This document shows, piece by piece, positions 9,071-18,467 of a stretch of DNA of 64,000 nt. The DNA is from Flavobacterium lacustre (lineage in GTDB: Bacteria > Bacteroidota > Bacteroidia > Flavobacteriales > Flavobacteriaceae), in the NCBI RefSeq assembly GCF_027474525.2, contig NZ_CP114882.2:310001-374000 (forward strand), in the 5' to 3' direction. The position numbers were made by a program, and so were the translations under genes. Numbering within the stretch: position 1 is the first letter of the stretch; every line of letters starts with the position of its first letter. A model generated the notes under the pieces. That model was not told where the DNA came from, made no database searches, and saw only the letters and a list, made by a program, of their open reading frames with translations.

Positions 9071-9943
9071 TTACTTCACTATTAATTTTTGACCAATCGA
9101 AATAGAAAAGTCCGCAAGATTGTTTTTTTGTTTTAAATCTTCAACTAACACATTGAATTTTTTAGAAATAGAATACAACGTATCTCCTTTTTTAACTTCA
9201 TAGGAATCAACATCTATAACTTCCTTTTTAGCTGGCGGTCTTATAGTTTGGTTTTCATTTATAACATATTCCTTGCCCAAAACCTGATTGTCATATTGGT
9301 ACAAGTTATAGCGTTCTATATAACTGATTAATTTTTCAGGATATCTCGGATCGGTTGCATAACCTGCTGCGCGAAGTCCTTTGGCCCAAGCCTTATAATC
9401 ATCTTTTGGCAATTCAAATAATACTGCATATCGGCTTCTGCCAGATAGAAAAACCGCATGATCTTTAAAGGATTCCGATGGGTCATTATACTTTCGAAAA
9501 CATTCCTGCTCAGCATCATCGTCTTGTTTTACACTGTCACCAGTCCATTCTTTATGGCATTTTATCCCAAAATGATTATTTGCATTCACTGCCAAACGTC
9601 CTCTTCCCGCTCCAGATTCTAAAATTCCTTGAGCCAAAATAATACTTGCCGGAATACCATAATTTTTCATGTTACTCATGGCAACACCCTTAAATTGAAA
9701 AATATAATCATTAACTAAATCACTTGTCACAACGGTTTTTGAAGTAGATTCTATTGTTTCGACAACTGAATTGTTTTGCTCTTTTTTTGAAAATTTAGAA
9801 GAAGAACTTGACTTTTTGGGTGTTTTAACAGCTACTTTTTTCGAAGAATGAGCCGTCGTTTTTTTGGTTACAATAACCGGTTTCGAGGCATTACAACTGG
9901 CCAAAATGATGAGTATAAAAACTAGCAGGATTTTTTTAATCAT
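9071..9943 (-). CDS. Glucosaminidase-domain lipoprotein with C-terminal LysM
   Basis: The 290-residue protein has a lipoprotein signal (ILASC, Cys17), a Ser/Lys-rich linker, and a glucosaminidase domain (residues about 75-220) with [17 protein letters not shown] and the catalytic-region motif NNHFGIKC. One LysM repeat ([16 protein letters not shown]) ends it. Such enzymes cleave the glycan chain of peptidoglycan during growth or division and are held at the wall by LysM. The start overlaps the end of the upstream PLP-enzyme gene by 8 bases, which indicates cotranscription. Confidence 0.9.
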   Translation of the reverse strand: MIKKILLVFILIILASCNASKPVIVTKKTTAHSSKKVAVKTPKKSSSSSKFSKKEQNNSVVETIESTSKTVVTSDLVNDYIFQFKGVAMSNMKNYGIPASIILAQGILESGAGRGRLAVNANNHFGIKCHKEWTGDSVKQDDDAEQECFRKYNDPSESFKDHAVFLSGRSRYAVLFELPKDDYKAWAKGLRAAGYATDPRYPEKLISYIERYNLYQYDNQVLGKEYVINENQTIRPPAKKEVIDVDSYEVKKGDTLYSISKKFNVLVEDLKQKNNLADFSISIGQKLIVK

Positions 9944-10835
9944 AAATATTGATTATTGGTAATTTTTTATTTTTTAATTTGATATTCATTCCTTTAACCC
10001 CTTGAATTCCGCCGGTATGAATGAGTAAAATTTTTGAATTTTTCGGAAAATAATTTCTTTTAATCAAATCTATAACGCCAAAAACCATCTTTCCAGTATA
10101 AATGGGATCCAATGGAATTTTAGTTGTCGCATAAAACTGATTTATAAAATCAATTAATTCAGGACTAATTTTTCCGTAACCGCCAAAATGATAATCGGTG
10201 ATTAGCTCCCAGTTCGTATTGATGCGCACAAAATTACGAATTTCCTCTTTTAAAAAATCACCTTTTAAGGACGGAAATCCTAAAACTTTCTGATGTGGCA
10301 AGATACTGTTTATAATCCCCGAAATAGTTCCGCCGGTTCCTAGAGAACAACACACAAAATCGAACACAGCATCATCGTCGGTTAGAATTTCTTCACATCC
10401 TTTTACCGCTAATTCATTTGTACCTCCTTCGGGAACCAGATAAAATTGCCCGAATTTTTGTTTTAAATCAGCAATAAACGAAGGTTCATTTTTTAATCGA
10501 TAGGATTCTCTGGAGACAAATTCGAATTCCATTCCACATTCTTGAGCAAAAAGTAATGTAGGATTTTCAATAATTTTCCCCCGCAATTCATCGCCTCGAA
10601 TAATCCCGATGGTTTTAAATCCCTGCTCTTTTCCGGCATATGCCACAGCTGCAATATGATTTGAAAATGCGCCGCCAAAAGTCAGTAGCGTTTCTTGCTT
10701 TTCGGATTTTGCCTGAAGCAAATTATACTTTAGCTTTCTGAACTTATTTCCCGAAATAAAAGGATGAATCAAATCTTCCCGTTTGATGGTAAGCTTGATT
10801 GCGTTAGGAAATTCTATAGAAATGGATTGGTTCAA
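9936..10835 (-). CDS. 1-aminocyclopropane-1-carboxylate deaminase / D-cysteine desulfhydrase-like PLP enzyme
   Basis: The 299-residue protein belongs to the tryptophan synthase beta-like PLP fold. The cofactor lysine is probable in SGNKFRKLKYNL near residue 30, followed by FGGAFSNHIAAVAYAG. A phosphate-binding loop, SLGTGGTISGI, occurs near residue 165. Characterised relatives deaminate ACC or release sulfide from D-cysteine; sequence alone does not separate the two. It sits between a small HExxH protein (5 bases upstream) and the glucosaminidase gene (overlapping) in one compact operon, with no metabolic link visible. Confidence 0.82.
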   Translation of the reverse strand: MNQSISIEFPNAIKLTIKREDLIHPFISGNKFRKLKYNLLQAKSEKQETLLTFGGAFSNHIAAVAYAGKEQGFKTIGIIRGDELRGKIIENPTLLFAQECGMEFEFVSRESYRLKNEPSFIADLKQKFGQFYLVPEGGTNELAVKGCEEILTDDDAVFDFVCCSLGTGGTISGIINSILPHQKVLGFPSLKGDFLKEEIRNFVRINTNWELITDYHFGGYGKISPELIDFINQFYATTKIPLDPIYTGKMVFGVIDLIKRNYFPKNSKILLIHTGGIQGVKGMNIKLKNKKLPIINIYD

Positions 10836-10840
10836 AATTA

Positions 10841-11176
10841 TTATTTTATATTCAAATAGTTTAAAAATCTAAAAAAAGGTCTCTTCTTCAAATACGATAA
10901 ATCCGTTTCGTTTGAATAGGCTTCACGTTCAAAACTGATATTTCTATAGGCTAAATTAGCATTTTTAAAGTGTAACAATAGCACGAAATATTCTAAAAAA
11001 TACCAAATAAAAAAAGGAAGAATCAACATTTCTAATTGCTGACGCAAATGTATTTTTTCATGATTCACAAAAACTGGATTTCCTTTATCCGATTGGTATT
11101 TTACGAATACAAAAGGATAAGCAGCCCAACCACGATATCCGTTCGGAATTAAATATTTAGCAACTATAAGAAACAT
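10841..11176 (-). CDS. Small membrane-associated HExxH protein (111 aa)
   Basis: This 111-residue protein holds HEKIHLRQQ near residue 39, a hydrophobic span after it (LILPFFIWYFLEYFVLLL), and FEREAY near residue 84. HExxH followed by a downstream Glu in an ExxA-like context is the metal-binding layout of M48/M56-type peptidases. The protein is much shorter than those families and may be a minimal relative. It is the first gene of the operon with the PLP enzyme and glucosaminidase. Catalytic activity is not established. Confidence 0.6.
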   Translation of the reverse strand: MFLIVAKYLIPNGYRGWAAYPFVFVKYQSDKGNPVFVNHEKIHLRQQLEMLILPFFIWYFLEYFVLLLHFKNANLAYRNISFEREAYSNETDLSYLKKRPFFRFLNYLNIK

Positions 11177-11291
11177 TCACTATAAAATTTATAAATTTGT
11201 AAAGAGATAACAGCTTAATTTAGAGAAAAACACAATACTAAAGAGTAGCAAAATCTTCATAACAAACTTAAATTAGAATACCATCAGCTAT

Positions 11292-11468
11292 ATGATTGAG
11301 CAAAGTAATGAAAATAAATCGTTCGAAGAAGAAGATTTTTATTATACCCCCGAAGGCTACAAGTGCTTCACCGAAAAATACCATCTGAAACGAGGCTATT
11401 GTTGCAAAAGTGGTTGTCGCCATTGTCCGTATGGATACGATAAAAAAACAGGTGAAATAAAAAAGTAA
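11292..11468 (+). CDS. DUF5522-type small Cys-rich protein (58 aa)
   Basis: This short ORF encodes 58 residues with the cluster GYCCKSGCRHCPYGY near residue 35 and an aromatic N-terminal part (DFYYTPEGYKCFTEKYH). This pattern matches the small DUF5522 family common in Bacteroidota. The four cysteines may bind zinc. The function is unknown. It lies 67 bases upstream of hutU on the same strand. Confidence 0.75.
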   Translation: MIEQSNENKSFEEEDFYYTPEGYKCFTEKYHLKRGYCCKSGCRHCPYGYDKKTGEIKK

Positions 11469-11535
11469 TACAAGTAAATTTCAAGTTTCAGGCAGCAATT
11501 CTCAACTATTTTCAATCCTTTAATTTTAAATTAAA

Positions 11536-13512
11536 ATGACTTTCCAAGAACAAATACAGCAAGGAATCCCAACTATTTTACCGCTGCCAAAACCATTTGA
11601 TACAGAAATTAATCATGCCCCAAAGCGAAAAGAAATTCTTTCTTCAGAGGAAAAAAAATTAGCTTTGCGCAATGCCTTACGTTATTTTAAACCGCAATAT
11701 CATCCGGAATTACTACCTGAATTTCGATCAGAACTAGAAACATACGGGCGTATTTATATGTACCGTTTTCGTCCGGATTATAAAATATATGCCAGAGCTA
11801 TTTCTGAATATCCCGGAAAATCTGAACAAGCCAAAGCAATCATGTTGATGATTCAAAATAATTTGGATACTGCTGTAGCACAACATCCGCATGAATTAAT
11901 TACGTATGGCGGCAACGGAGCAGTTTTTCAGAACTGGGCACAATATCTTTTGACCCTGCAATACTTATCCGAAATGACCGATGAGCAAACCCTCACCATG
12001 TATTCCGGACATCCTATGGGATTATTCCCTTCTCACAAAGAAGCTCCTCGGGTGGTTGTAACCAACGGAATGGTAATTCCTAATTATTCGAAACCCGATG
12101 ATTGGGAAAAAATGAATGCACTTGGTGTTTCACAATACGGTCAAATGACTGCCGGAAGCTACATGTACATTGGTCCGCAAGGTATTGTTCACGGAACTAC
12201 AATTACCGTTTTGAATGGTTTCCGAAAAATAAAACGCAGCCCAACAGGAGGATTATTTGTCACTTCGGGATTAGGAGGCATGAGTGGCGCACAACCAAAA
12301 GCCGGAAATATTGCGGGTTGCATCACTGTTTGTGCCGAAGTCAATCCAAAAATTACCCATATTCGGCACAGTCAAGGCTGGATAAATGAAGTTATTGAAA
12401 ACCTTGATGAATTAGTAGAAAGAGTTACTTTGGCGAAAGCCAATCAAGAAATTGTTTCTATCGGATATTTAGGAAATGTAGTGGATGTTTGGGAACGCTT
12501 CTATCAAGAAAATCTTTATATTGATTTGGGTTCCGACCAAACTTCGTTGCATAATCCTTGGGCCGGTGGATATTATCCGGTTGGAATCACTTTTGAAGAA
12601 GCCAATGAAATGATGGCTTCAAATCCACAATTATTCAAAGAGAAAGTACAGGAAACCTTACGCCGTCATACTGCCGCAATAAACAAACATACCGCCAAAG
12701 GAACCTATTTTTTCGATTACGGAAATGCTTTTTTACTGGAAGCTTCACGAGCCGGCGCAGACATTATGGCCGAAAACCATATTGATTTCAGGTATCCGAG
12801 TTATGTACAGGACATTATGGGGCCCATGTGTTTTGATTACGGTTTTGGTCCATTCCGATGGGTTTGTGCTTCTGGAAAACCAGAAGATTTAGCCAAAACA
12901 GACACAATTGCCTGTCAAGTTCTTGAAGAAATGACAAAAACGGCACCAAGCGAAATTCAGCAACAAATGCAGGATAACATCAAATGGATAAAAGGCGCTC
13001 AAGAAAACAAATTAGTAGTAGGTTCTCAAGCCCGAATCCTTTATGCAGATGCAGAAGGACGTGTAAAAATTGCCGAAGCTTTTAATCAGGCTATAGCCAA
13101 AGGTCAAATAGGAACCGTGATTTTAGGTCGGGATCACCATGATGTTTCCGGCACTGATTCTCCATACAGAGAAACTTCAAATATTTATGACGGTTCCCGC
13201 TTTACTGCCGATATGGCTATACAAAACGTCATTGGAGATAGTTTCCGTGGCGCCACTTGGGTATCCATTCACAATGGCGGTGGCGTGGGCTGGGGAGAGG
13301 TAATTAACGGCGGTTTTGGTATGGTTCTTGATGGTTCAAAAGAAGCTTCAAAGCGTTTAGCATCAATGCTTTTCTGGGATGTCAACAACGGAATTTCCAG
13401 AAGAAGTTGGGCTCGAAATGATGGAGCAATTTTTGCCATAAAAAGAGCCATGGAATCAGAACCTTTATTGAAAGTGACCCTTCCAAACAGCGTTAATGAA
13501 CAGTTATTGTAG
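11536..13512 (+). CDS. hutU: Urocanate hydratase
   Basis: HutU hydrates urocanate to imidazolonepropionate in histidine breakdown, using tightly bound NAD+. The 658-residue protein carries the family signatures TYGGNGAVFQNWAQY, SQYGQMTAGSYMYIGPQG and SGLGGMSGAQPKA, and the C-terminal DHHDVSGTDSPYRET region. It is longer than the roughly 560-residue proteobacterial enzyme, as is usual for the Bacteroidota form. No hutH, hutI or hutG lies next to it, so the pathway genes are scattered. Confidence 0.95.
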   Translation: MTFQEQIQQGIPTILPLPKPFDTEINHAPKRKEILSSEEKKLALRNALRYFKPQYHPELLPEFRSELETYGRIYMYRFRPDYKIYARAISEYPGKSEQAKAIMLMIQNNLDTAVAQHPHELITYGGNGAVFQNWAQYLLTLQYLSEMTDEQTLTMYSGHPMGLFPSHKEAPRVVVTNGMVIPNYSKPDDWEKMNALGVSQYGQMTAGSYMYIGPQGIVHGTTITVLNGFRKIKRSPTGGLFVTSGLGGMSGAQPKAGNIAGCITVCAEVNPKITHIRHSQGWINEVIENLDELVERVTLAKANQEIVSIGYLGNVVDVWERFYQENLYIDLGSDQTSLHNPWAGGYYPVGITFEEANEMMASNPQLFKEKVQETLRRHTAAINKHTAKGTYFFDYGNAFLLEASRAGADIMAENHIDFRYPSYVQDIMGPMCFDYGFGPFRWVCASGKPEDLAKTDTIACQVLEEMTKTAPSEIQQQMQDNIKWIKGAQENKLVVGSQARILYADAEGRVKIAEAFNQAIAKGQIGTVILGRDHHDVSGTDSPYRETSNIYDGSRFTADMAIQNVIGDSFRGATWVSIHNGGGVGWGEVINGGFGMVLDGSKEASKRLASMLFWDVNNGISRRSWARNDGAIFAIKRAMESEPLLKVTLPNSVNEQLL

Positions 13513-13554
13513 CACAAACTATTTATACCTTAACCTTTTAAAAAAGATTGAAAC

Positions 13555-14091
13555 ATGAAAACAACTAAACTATTGCCCTTATTGCTTCTTTTTATTGTAG
13601 CATCTTGTAGTTCTGTAAGTGTCAACTCAGACTATGACAAAAATGTAGATTTTTCGTCTTATAAAACATATGCTTTTTTTAAAGCTGGAATCGATAAAGT
13701 AGAAATTTCTGACTTAGACAAAAGAAGAATTCTACGTGCCATTGATGAACAGATGGCAGCCAAAGGTTTTACAAAAAGTGAGAATCCTGATTTATTAATC
13801 AATATTTTTACTAAATCACGCGAACAAGTCAACGTAAATCAATTTAATGCCGGTTGGGGTTACGGATGGGGATTTGGATGGAATCCTTACATGATGGGCG
13901 GTAGCCAAACTAATGTTTCCACATCTACCGAAGGAACTTTATACATTGATTTTATTGATGCAAAAAAGAAAGAAATGATTTGGCAGGGAGAAGGAAACGG
14001 AACTTTGACTAAAAACACAACGAAAAAAGATGAACGTATTACAGAATTTGTGGGTAAAATATTAGCGCAATATCCACCTGTTAAAAAATAA
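13555..14091 (+). CDS. DUF4136 lipoprotein
   Basis: The 178-residue protein has a lipoprotein signal (IVASC, Cys18) and the DUF4136 layout: a YDKNVDFSSYKTYAFF start, a helix with the pattern RILRAIDEQMAAKGF, and a beta-rich end with MIWQGEGNGTL. A Gly/Trp-rich loop sits in the middle (GWGYGWGFGW). The family is envelope-associated and uncharacterised. It lies 42 bases after hutU on the same strand, with no clear functional link. Confidence 0.85.
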   Translation: MKTTKLLPLLLLFIVASCSSVSVNSDYDKNVDFSSYKTYAFFKAGIDKVEISDLDKRRILRAIDEQMAAKGFTKSENPDLLINIFTKSREQVNVNQFNAGWGYGWGFGWNPYMMGGSQTNVSTSTEGTLYIDFIDAKKKEMIWQGEGNGTLTKNTTKKDERITEFVGKILAQYPPVKK

Positions 14092-14119
14092 TTTTAACCC
14101 ATTTTCAAACAGAATCGCC

Positions 14120-14127
14120 TACCTTTG
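14120..14127 (+). promoter_or_regulatory. -7 promoter box for the truncated haemoglobin gene
   Basis: TACCTTTG matches TAnnTTTG exactly and ends 24 bases before the ATG. The short AT-rich spacer is typical for this phylum. Confidence 0.5.
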
Positions 14128-14151
14128 TGTAGGCTTTTTTTATTCCCAATT

Positions 14152-14538
14152 ATGACCCCAACAAAAGATATTACAGACTTAGAAGACATCAAATTATTAG
14201 TAAATACTTTTTATGCCAAAGTGCAAAAAGACGAATTTATCGGACCCATTTTTAATGAGAAAATAGGCAATCGCTGGCCAGAACATTTAGAAAAAATGTA
14301 TCGCTTTTGGCAAACTATTTTACTCGAAGTACACAGTTATTCCGGAAGTCCGTTTCCGCCGCACAAACAATTGCCCGTTGCAAAAGAACATTTTCAACGC
14401 TGGATGGAAATTTTCACCGAAACGACAAATAGTTTCTTTAAAGGTCCATTAGCTGAAGAAGCTAAACTCCGAGCGCAAAACATGGCCGAAATGTTCAATT
14501 ATAAAATTGAGTATTTCAGAAATGCCGAAAAAAACTAA
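14152..14538 (+). CDS. Group III truncated haemoglobin
   Basis: The 128-residue protein fits the 2-over-2 globins of group III. The N-terminal helix ends in FYAKVQKDEFIGPIF, an aromatic stretch MYRFWQTILL follows, and the probable proximal haem His lies in VAKEHFQRWMEIF near residue 82. These globins bind oxygen or NO in the cytosol. The ATG at 14152 is chosen because the upstream TTG sits inside the promoter box. Links to the Rrf2 and oxidase-like genes at the left end are only thematic. Confidence 0.88.
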   Translation: MTPTKDITDLEDIKLLVNTFYAKVQKDEFIGPIFNEKIGNRWPEHLEKMYRFWQTILLEVHSYSGSPFPPHKQLPVAKEHFQRWMEIFTETTNSFFKGPLAEEAKLRAQNMAEMFNYKIEYFRNAEKN

Positions 14539-14616
14539 AACTTTTCAAATCATAAATATCTTTAATTGCTAACTAAAATACATTAATTGCATTTGAATCG
14601 TTTTAACCAAAATAGT

Positions 14617-15750
14617 ATGCGTAAATTTTTGTTACTTGTTGTTTTACAAATAGTTTTTCTTTCATGTTCGAATTTAAAACAAACCAACGAAAACCAACGA
14701 ATTCCCAGTTTGAAACTAATCAGTTCTTTAGAAATTCCTTACGACGAACTTTTTCAAAATACAAAAATTGGTGGTTTATCCGGAATTGATTATAACGCAA
14801 AACAAGATCTTTATTATTTAATAAGCGACGATAGATCGGTATTTAACGATTCGAGATTTTATACAGCAAAAATTCATTTGGTCGAAAATAAATTAAAAAG
14901 TATCGATTTTCAAACCGTTACCACTTTAAAAAACGAAACAGGAAAAGAGTATGGCAATTGGAATACAAGTCCAAACACGTCTACAGATCCAGAAGACATT
15001 CGATTTAATCCTAAAAATAATTCCTTGATTTGGAGCAGTGAAGGTGCTCGTGTACTTAGCGCAGATAAATTAGTTTTGCAAAATCCCGCAATAAATTTCA
15101 TGGACTTGAATGGTGTTTTTTTGAATACCGTAACCGTTCCTGAAAATTTAAAAATGCAGAAACAAGGGGCTGGCCCGAGAAATAATGGGACTTTAGAAGG
15201 AATTACTTTCGACAAAAAATACAAAACCATTTACACCAATATTGAAGAACCTCTAATTGAAGACGATAATTCCGCCACAACTGAAAAAGGTGGATTGGTA
15301 CGATTTTACAAATTCAATGAAAAAACAAAAAAGAATACTGCACAATACGCCTACTCATTAGAGCCAATTGCTCATGAAGCGAATCCAAAAAATGCTTTTG
15401 CCGTTAACGGAATTTCGGCGATTCAATATTACAAGAAAAATCAACTGCTGGTGGTGGAACGCTCTTATTCTACCGGTACACAAGCCTGTACCATAAAAAT
15501 ATTCCTCTGTAACTTGAAGAAAGCGACTAATATTAAAAAATATGCTTCATTAAAAAATAAACAATTTAAAATTGCCTCCAAAAAACTGGTGCTCAACATG
15601 GATGATTTGGGAATTTTTATTGATAATATCGAAGGACTTACTTTTGGACCAAAACTCAGTAATGGAAACCAATCCTTACTTTTTGTTTCTGACAATAATT
15701 TTTCAGACAAACAAAAAACACAACTATTAGTATTTGAGTTGGTGAATTAG
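14617..15750 (+). CDS. Esterase-like phytase-domain lipoprotein
   Basis: The 377-residue protein has a lipoprotein signal (VFLSC, Cys17), followed by a beta-propeller-like phytase/esterase-like domain (PF13449 type). Signatures are IGGLSGIDYNAKQDLYYLISDD, split over residues 50-72, then DPEDIRFNP and GTLEGITFD, and a closing IEGLTFGP. The family is predicted to hydrolyse phosphate or ester bonds outside the inner membrane, but activity is not proven for this branch. The ATG is preferred over an in-frame TTG 10 codons upstream because it opens the signal peptide. Confidence 0.8.
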   Translation: MRKFLLLVVLQIVFLSCSNLKQTNENQRIPSLKLISSLEIPYDELFQNTKIGGLSGIDYNAKQDLYYLISDDRSVFNDSRFYTAKIHLVENKLKSIDFQTVTTLKNETGKEYGNWNTSPNTSTDPEDIRFNPKNNSLIWSSEGARVLSADKLVLQNPAINFMDLNGVFLNTVTVPENLKMQKQGAGPRNNGTLEGITFDKKYKTIYTNIEEPLIEDDNSATTEKGGLVRFYKFNEKTKKNTAQYAYSLEPIAHEANPKNAFAVNGISAIQYYKKNQLLVVERSYSTGTQACTIKIFLCNLKKATNIKKYASLKNKQFKIASKKLVLNMDDLGIFIDNIEGLTFGPKLSNGNQSLLFVSDNNFSDKQKTQLLVFELVN

Positions 15751-15766
15751 AAACTGAAATTTGCAT

Positions 15767-15774
15767 TACTTTTG
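15767..15774 (+). promoter_or_regulatory. -7 promoter box for the acetolactate decarboxylase gene
   Basis: TACTTTTG matches TAnnTTTG and lies 32 bases before the ATG. A TTG at 15739-15741 is slightly farther upstream than ideal. Confidence 0.45.
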
Positions 15775-15806
15775 CTTTATGCAAAAAACTAACACCAGCA
15801 ATTAAA

Positions 15807-16586
15807 ATGCAATATCATCTTAAAATAATTAGTTCGCTATGCTTGTTTTTACTGCTTAATTCCTGTAAAACACAATCCGATAAAAACACAAAAGTATATC
15901 AATACGCAACCATAAACGCCTTAATGGAAAGCGCATACGATGGGGAATTAAAAATGAAAATACTTCAAAAAAAAGGTTCTTTTGGCATTGGAACTTTTAA
16001 TGAATTAGACGGCGAAATGATTGGTTTAAACAACCATTTTTATCAAATAAAATCAGATGGAAAAGTATATCCTGTGAGCAGGAACCAGCTAACTCCTTTT
16101 GCAGTTGTCACTGATTTTGCGTCTGACAAAGAATATACTTCTTCTAAAAATTTACAGCTAAAAAACCTCTACTCCCTTTTGGACAGCTTAACGCCAAATA
16201 AAAATCTGTATTTCGCTTATAAAATTAAAGCACAATTCAACACGATTAAAACCAGAAGTGTTTCTAAACAAATCAAACCGTATCCGTTGATGGTTGACGC
16301 TGTCAAAAAACAATCTGTTTTTGAATTGAAAAATGTAAAAGGAACTTTAGTGGGGTTTCGTTTTCCGGAATATATGAAAGGACTTAATGTTACGGGATAT
16401 CATTTTCATTTTATTGCAGATGATAAAATATCGGGAGGCCATGTTTTGGATTTATCAGGTACTGATTTTAAAATTGCTGTAGACTCAATTTCAGATTTTG
16501 AACTTAAAATTCCTAACAATCCGGAGTTCAACAAGCTCAATTTAACCAAGACAAAATTAGAAGATTTAGAGAAAGTAGAGAAATAA
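15807..16586 (+). CDS. budA: Alpha-acetolactate decarboxylase, exported lipoprotein form
   Basis: The enzyme converts 2-acetolactate to acetoin. The 259-residue protein has the family core TFNELDGEMIGLNNHFYQI near residue 71 and the metal-binding end GYHFHFIADD...GGHVLDL near residue 197, with histidines placed as in the characterised zinc enzyme. Unusually for a Gram-negative metabolic enzyme, it starts with a good lipoprotein signal (LLLNSC, Cys20), so it should be anchored in the envelope. No acetolactate synthase gene is adjacent. Secreted forms are known in Brevibacillus, so the family assignment is firm. Confidence 0.88.
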   Translation: MQYHLKIISSLCLFLLLNSCKTQSDKNTKVYQYATINALMESAYDGELKMKILQKKGSFGIGTFNELDGEMIGLNNHFYQIKSDGKVYPVSRNQLTPFAVVTDFASDKEYTSSKNLQLKNLYSLLDSLTPNKNLYFAYKIKAQFNTIKTRSVSKQIKPYPLMVDAVKKQSVFELKNVKGTLVGFRFPEYMKGLNVTGYHFHFIADDKISGGHVLDLSGTDFKIAVDSISDFELKIPNNPEFNKLNLTKTKLEDLEKVEK

Positions 16587-16655
16587 TTTTAGACAAAAGA
16601 CTAAAAACAGCTTTCTAAAATTGTACTTTTACAGTAAATCTACAACGATTTCGTT

Positions 16656-18401
16656 ATGAACACAACCATAGAAAGTAATCCTTTATTAGACCGTTTGCCC
16701 AAGCATTTAAAACAGTTTATAAAACCCCAAGATTATAGCGATTACACTCCTATAAATCAAGCGGTTTGGCGGTATGTGATGCGCAAAAATGTCAATTATC
16801 TTTCGAAAGTAGCACACAGTTCTTACTTGGATGGACTTAAAAAAACAGGTATAGAAATCGACCACATTCCCAGTATGTATGGCATGAACCGTATTCTTTC
16901 CGAAATAGGCTGGGCAGCTGTTGCTGTTGACGGATTTATTCCTCCAAATGCATTCATGGAATTTCAGGCGTATAATGTACTCGTTATTGCTTCGGATATT
17001 CGACAATTAGAACACATCGAATATACGCCAGCTCCAGATATTATTCACGAAGGTGCCGGTCACGCTCCAATTATTGCCAATCCGGAATATGCAGAATATT
17101 TGCGTCGTTTTGGAGAAATTGGTTGCAAAGCCATTTCATCGGGTAAAGATTATGAAATGTATGAAGCAATCCGGTTACTTTCTATCTTAAAAGAAGCAGA
17201 AGACACGCCACAACATGAGATTGATAGTGCCGAAAAAGCCGTAGCCGATTTGCAAAATAACATGGGCGAATTGTCCGAAATGGCACAAATCAGAAACCTA
17301 CATTGGTGGACTGTAGAATATGGCCTGATTGGAACTGTAGAAAATCCTAAAATTTACGGCGCCGGTTTACTTTCTTCTATTGGCGAAAGCGCTTGGTGCA
17401 TGACCGAAAATGTGAAGAAACTACCGTATGATATTTCGGTAGCGAATCAGAGCTTTGACATTACAAAACCACAGCCACAATTATATGTAACGCCTGATTT
17501 TGCTTATTTAAGTTTAGTTTTAGAAGAATTTGCCAATAAAATGGCGCTTCGCACAGGAGGTTTATCCGGCATACAAAAACTGATTCATTCTAATGCTTTA
17601 GGAACAATCGAATTGAGTACAGGATTACAAATTTCAGGTATTTTTACTGCTGTGATTGAGCAAGAAGGAAAGCCAATTCACATACAGACTTCGGGAAAAA
17701 CAGCTTTGTCTTACCGAGAAAAAGAATTAGTAGGTCATGGCACAAACAAACATTCCGAAGGTTTTGGCAGTCCGATAGGAAAACTAAAAGGAATCAATCT
17801 CGCCATCGAAGACATGAGTCCACGAGATTTGAGAGCTTATGCCATTTATGAAAGTGAAAGTGTTATCATGGAATTTGAAGGCGATATTACTGTAAAAGGA
17901 GAAATCATAACCGGCTCCAGAAACCTTCACGGAGAAATTATTTTGATTAGTCTTAAAAACTGCACCGTAACTCATGGAGAAAACATACTATTCCGGCCAG
18001 AATGGGGAAATTATGATATGGCGGTAGGCAAAAAAGTAGTTTCAGCGTTCTCGGGTCCGGCAGATGTAAACAGTTTTGATTTGATTTCACATGTGCCTTC
18101 CAGCAAAACCATTAAAGCAAAACATACTGCAGAACGGGATGATTTAGAGCTATTGTATCACAGTGTTCGAAAAATAAGAGAAACTAAAGATACCACAACG
18201 TCATTAGAACCAATTTTCAAAGATTTAAAGGAAAATCATCCTAACGATTGGTTATTGGCAGTTGAAATTACCGAAGTCTTGAAAGACAGAAACGAACCAC
18301 AATTATTAGACGAAATTCTACTTTATCTTGAACAATTAAAAGAAACCAGACCCGAAGTCGCACATTTAATTACTGGAGGTTTGGGCTTGATTTTTTGGTA
18401 A
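16656..18401 (+). CDS. phhA: Phenylalanine 4-monooxygenase (pterin-dependent aromatic amino acid hydroxylase)
   Basis: The 581-residue protein carries the iron-binding motif HEGAGHAPIIANPEYAEYL near residue 130, which supplies the two His ligands. Flanking family segments are MYGMNRILSEIGW and FMEFQAYNVLVIASDIRQ. It hydroxylates phenylalanine to tyrosine with tetrahydropterin, molecular oxygen and non-haem iron. It is about twice the length of the proteobacterial enzyme (260-300 residues). The extra C-terminal half is typical of the Bacteroidota form and its role is unknown. The cofactor-recycling dehydratase is encoded at 60696-60974. Confidence 0.93.
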   Translation: MNTTIESNPLLDRLPKHLKQFIKPQDYSDYTPINQAVWRYVMRKNVNYLSKVAHSSYLDGLKKTGIEIDHIPSMYGMNRILSEIGWAAVAVDGFIPPNAFMEFQAYNVLVIASDIRQLEHIEYTPAPDIIHEGAGHAPIIANPEYAEYLRRFGEIGCKAISSGKDYEMYEAIRLLSILKEAEDTPQHEIDSAEKAVADLQNNMGELSEMAQIRNLHWWTVEYGLIGTVENPKIYGAGLLSSIGESAWCMTENVKKLPYDISVANQSFDITKPQPQLYVTPDFAYLSLVLEEFANKMALRTGGLSGIQKLIHSNALGTIELSTGLQISGIFTAVIEQEGKPIHIQTSGKTALSYREKELVGHGTNKHSEGFGSPIGKLKGINLAIEDMSPRDLRAYAIYESESVIMEFEGDITVKGEIITGSRNLHGEIILISLKNCTVTHGENILFRPEWGNYDMAVGKKVVSAFSGPADVNSFDLISHVPSSKTIKAKHTAERDDLELLYHSVRKIRETKDTTTSLEPIFKDLKENHPNDWLLAVEITEVLKDRNEPQLLDEILLYLEQLKETRPEVAHLITGGLGLIFW

Positions 18402-18422
18402 AAATTAGCGAAATTTTATCTT

Positions 18423-18451
18423 GGAATTCTGTATTTAAAATGGAGAATTCC
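18423..18451. terminator. Weak hairpin between convergent genes
   Basis: GGAATTCT and AGAATTCC form an 8-bp inverted repeat with a 13-base loop, followed by an AT-rich tract, between phhA and the converging DUF4230 gene. There is no long T run, so terminator function is uncertain. Confidence 0.35.
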
Positions 18452-18467
18452 GGGATGAAATTTTAAA

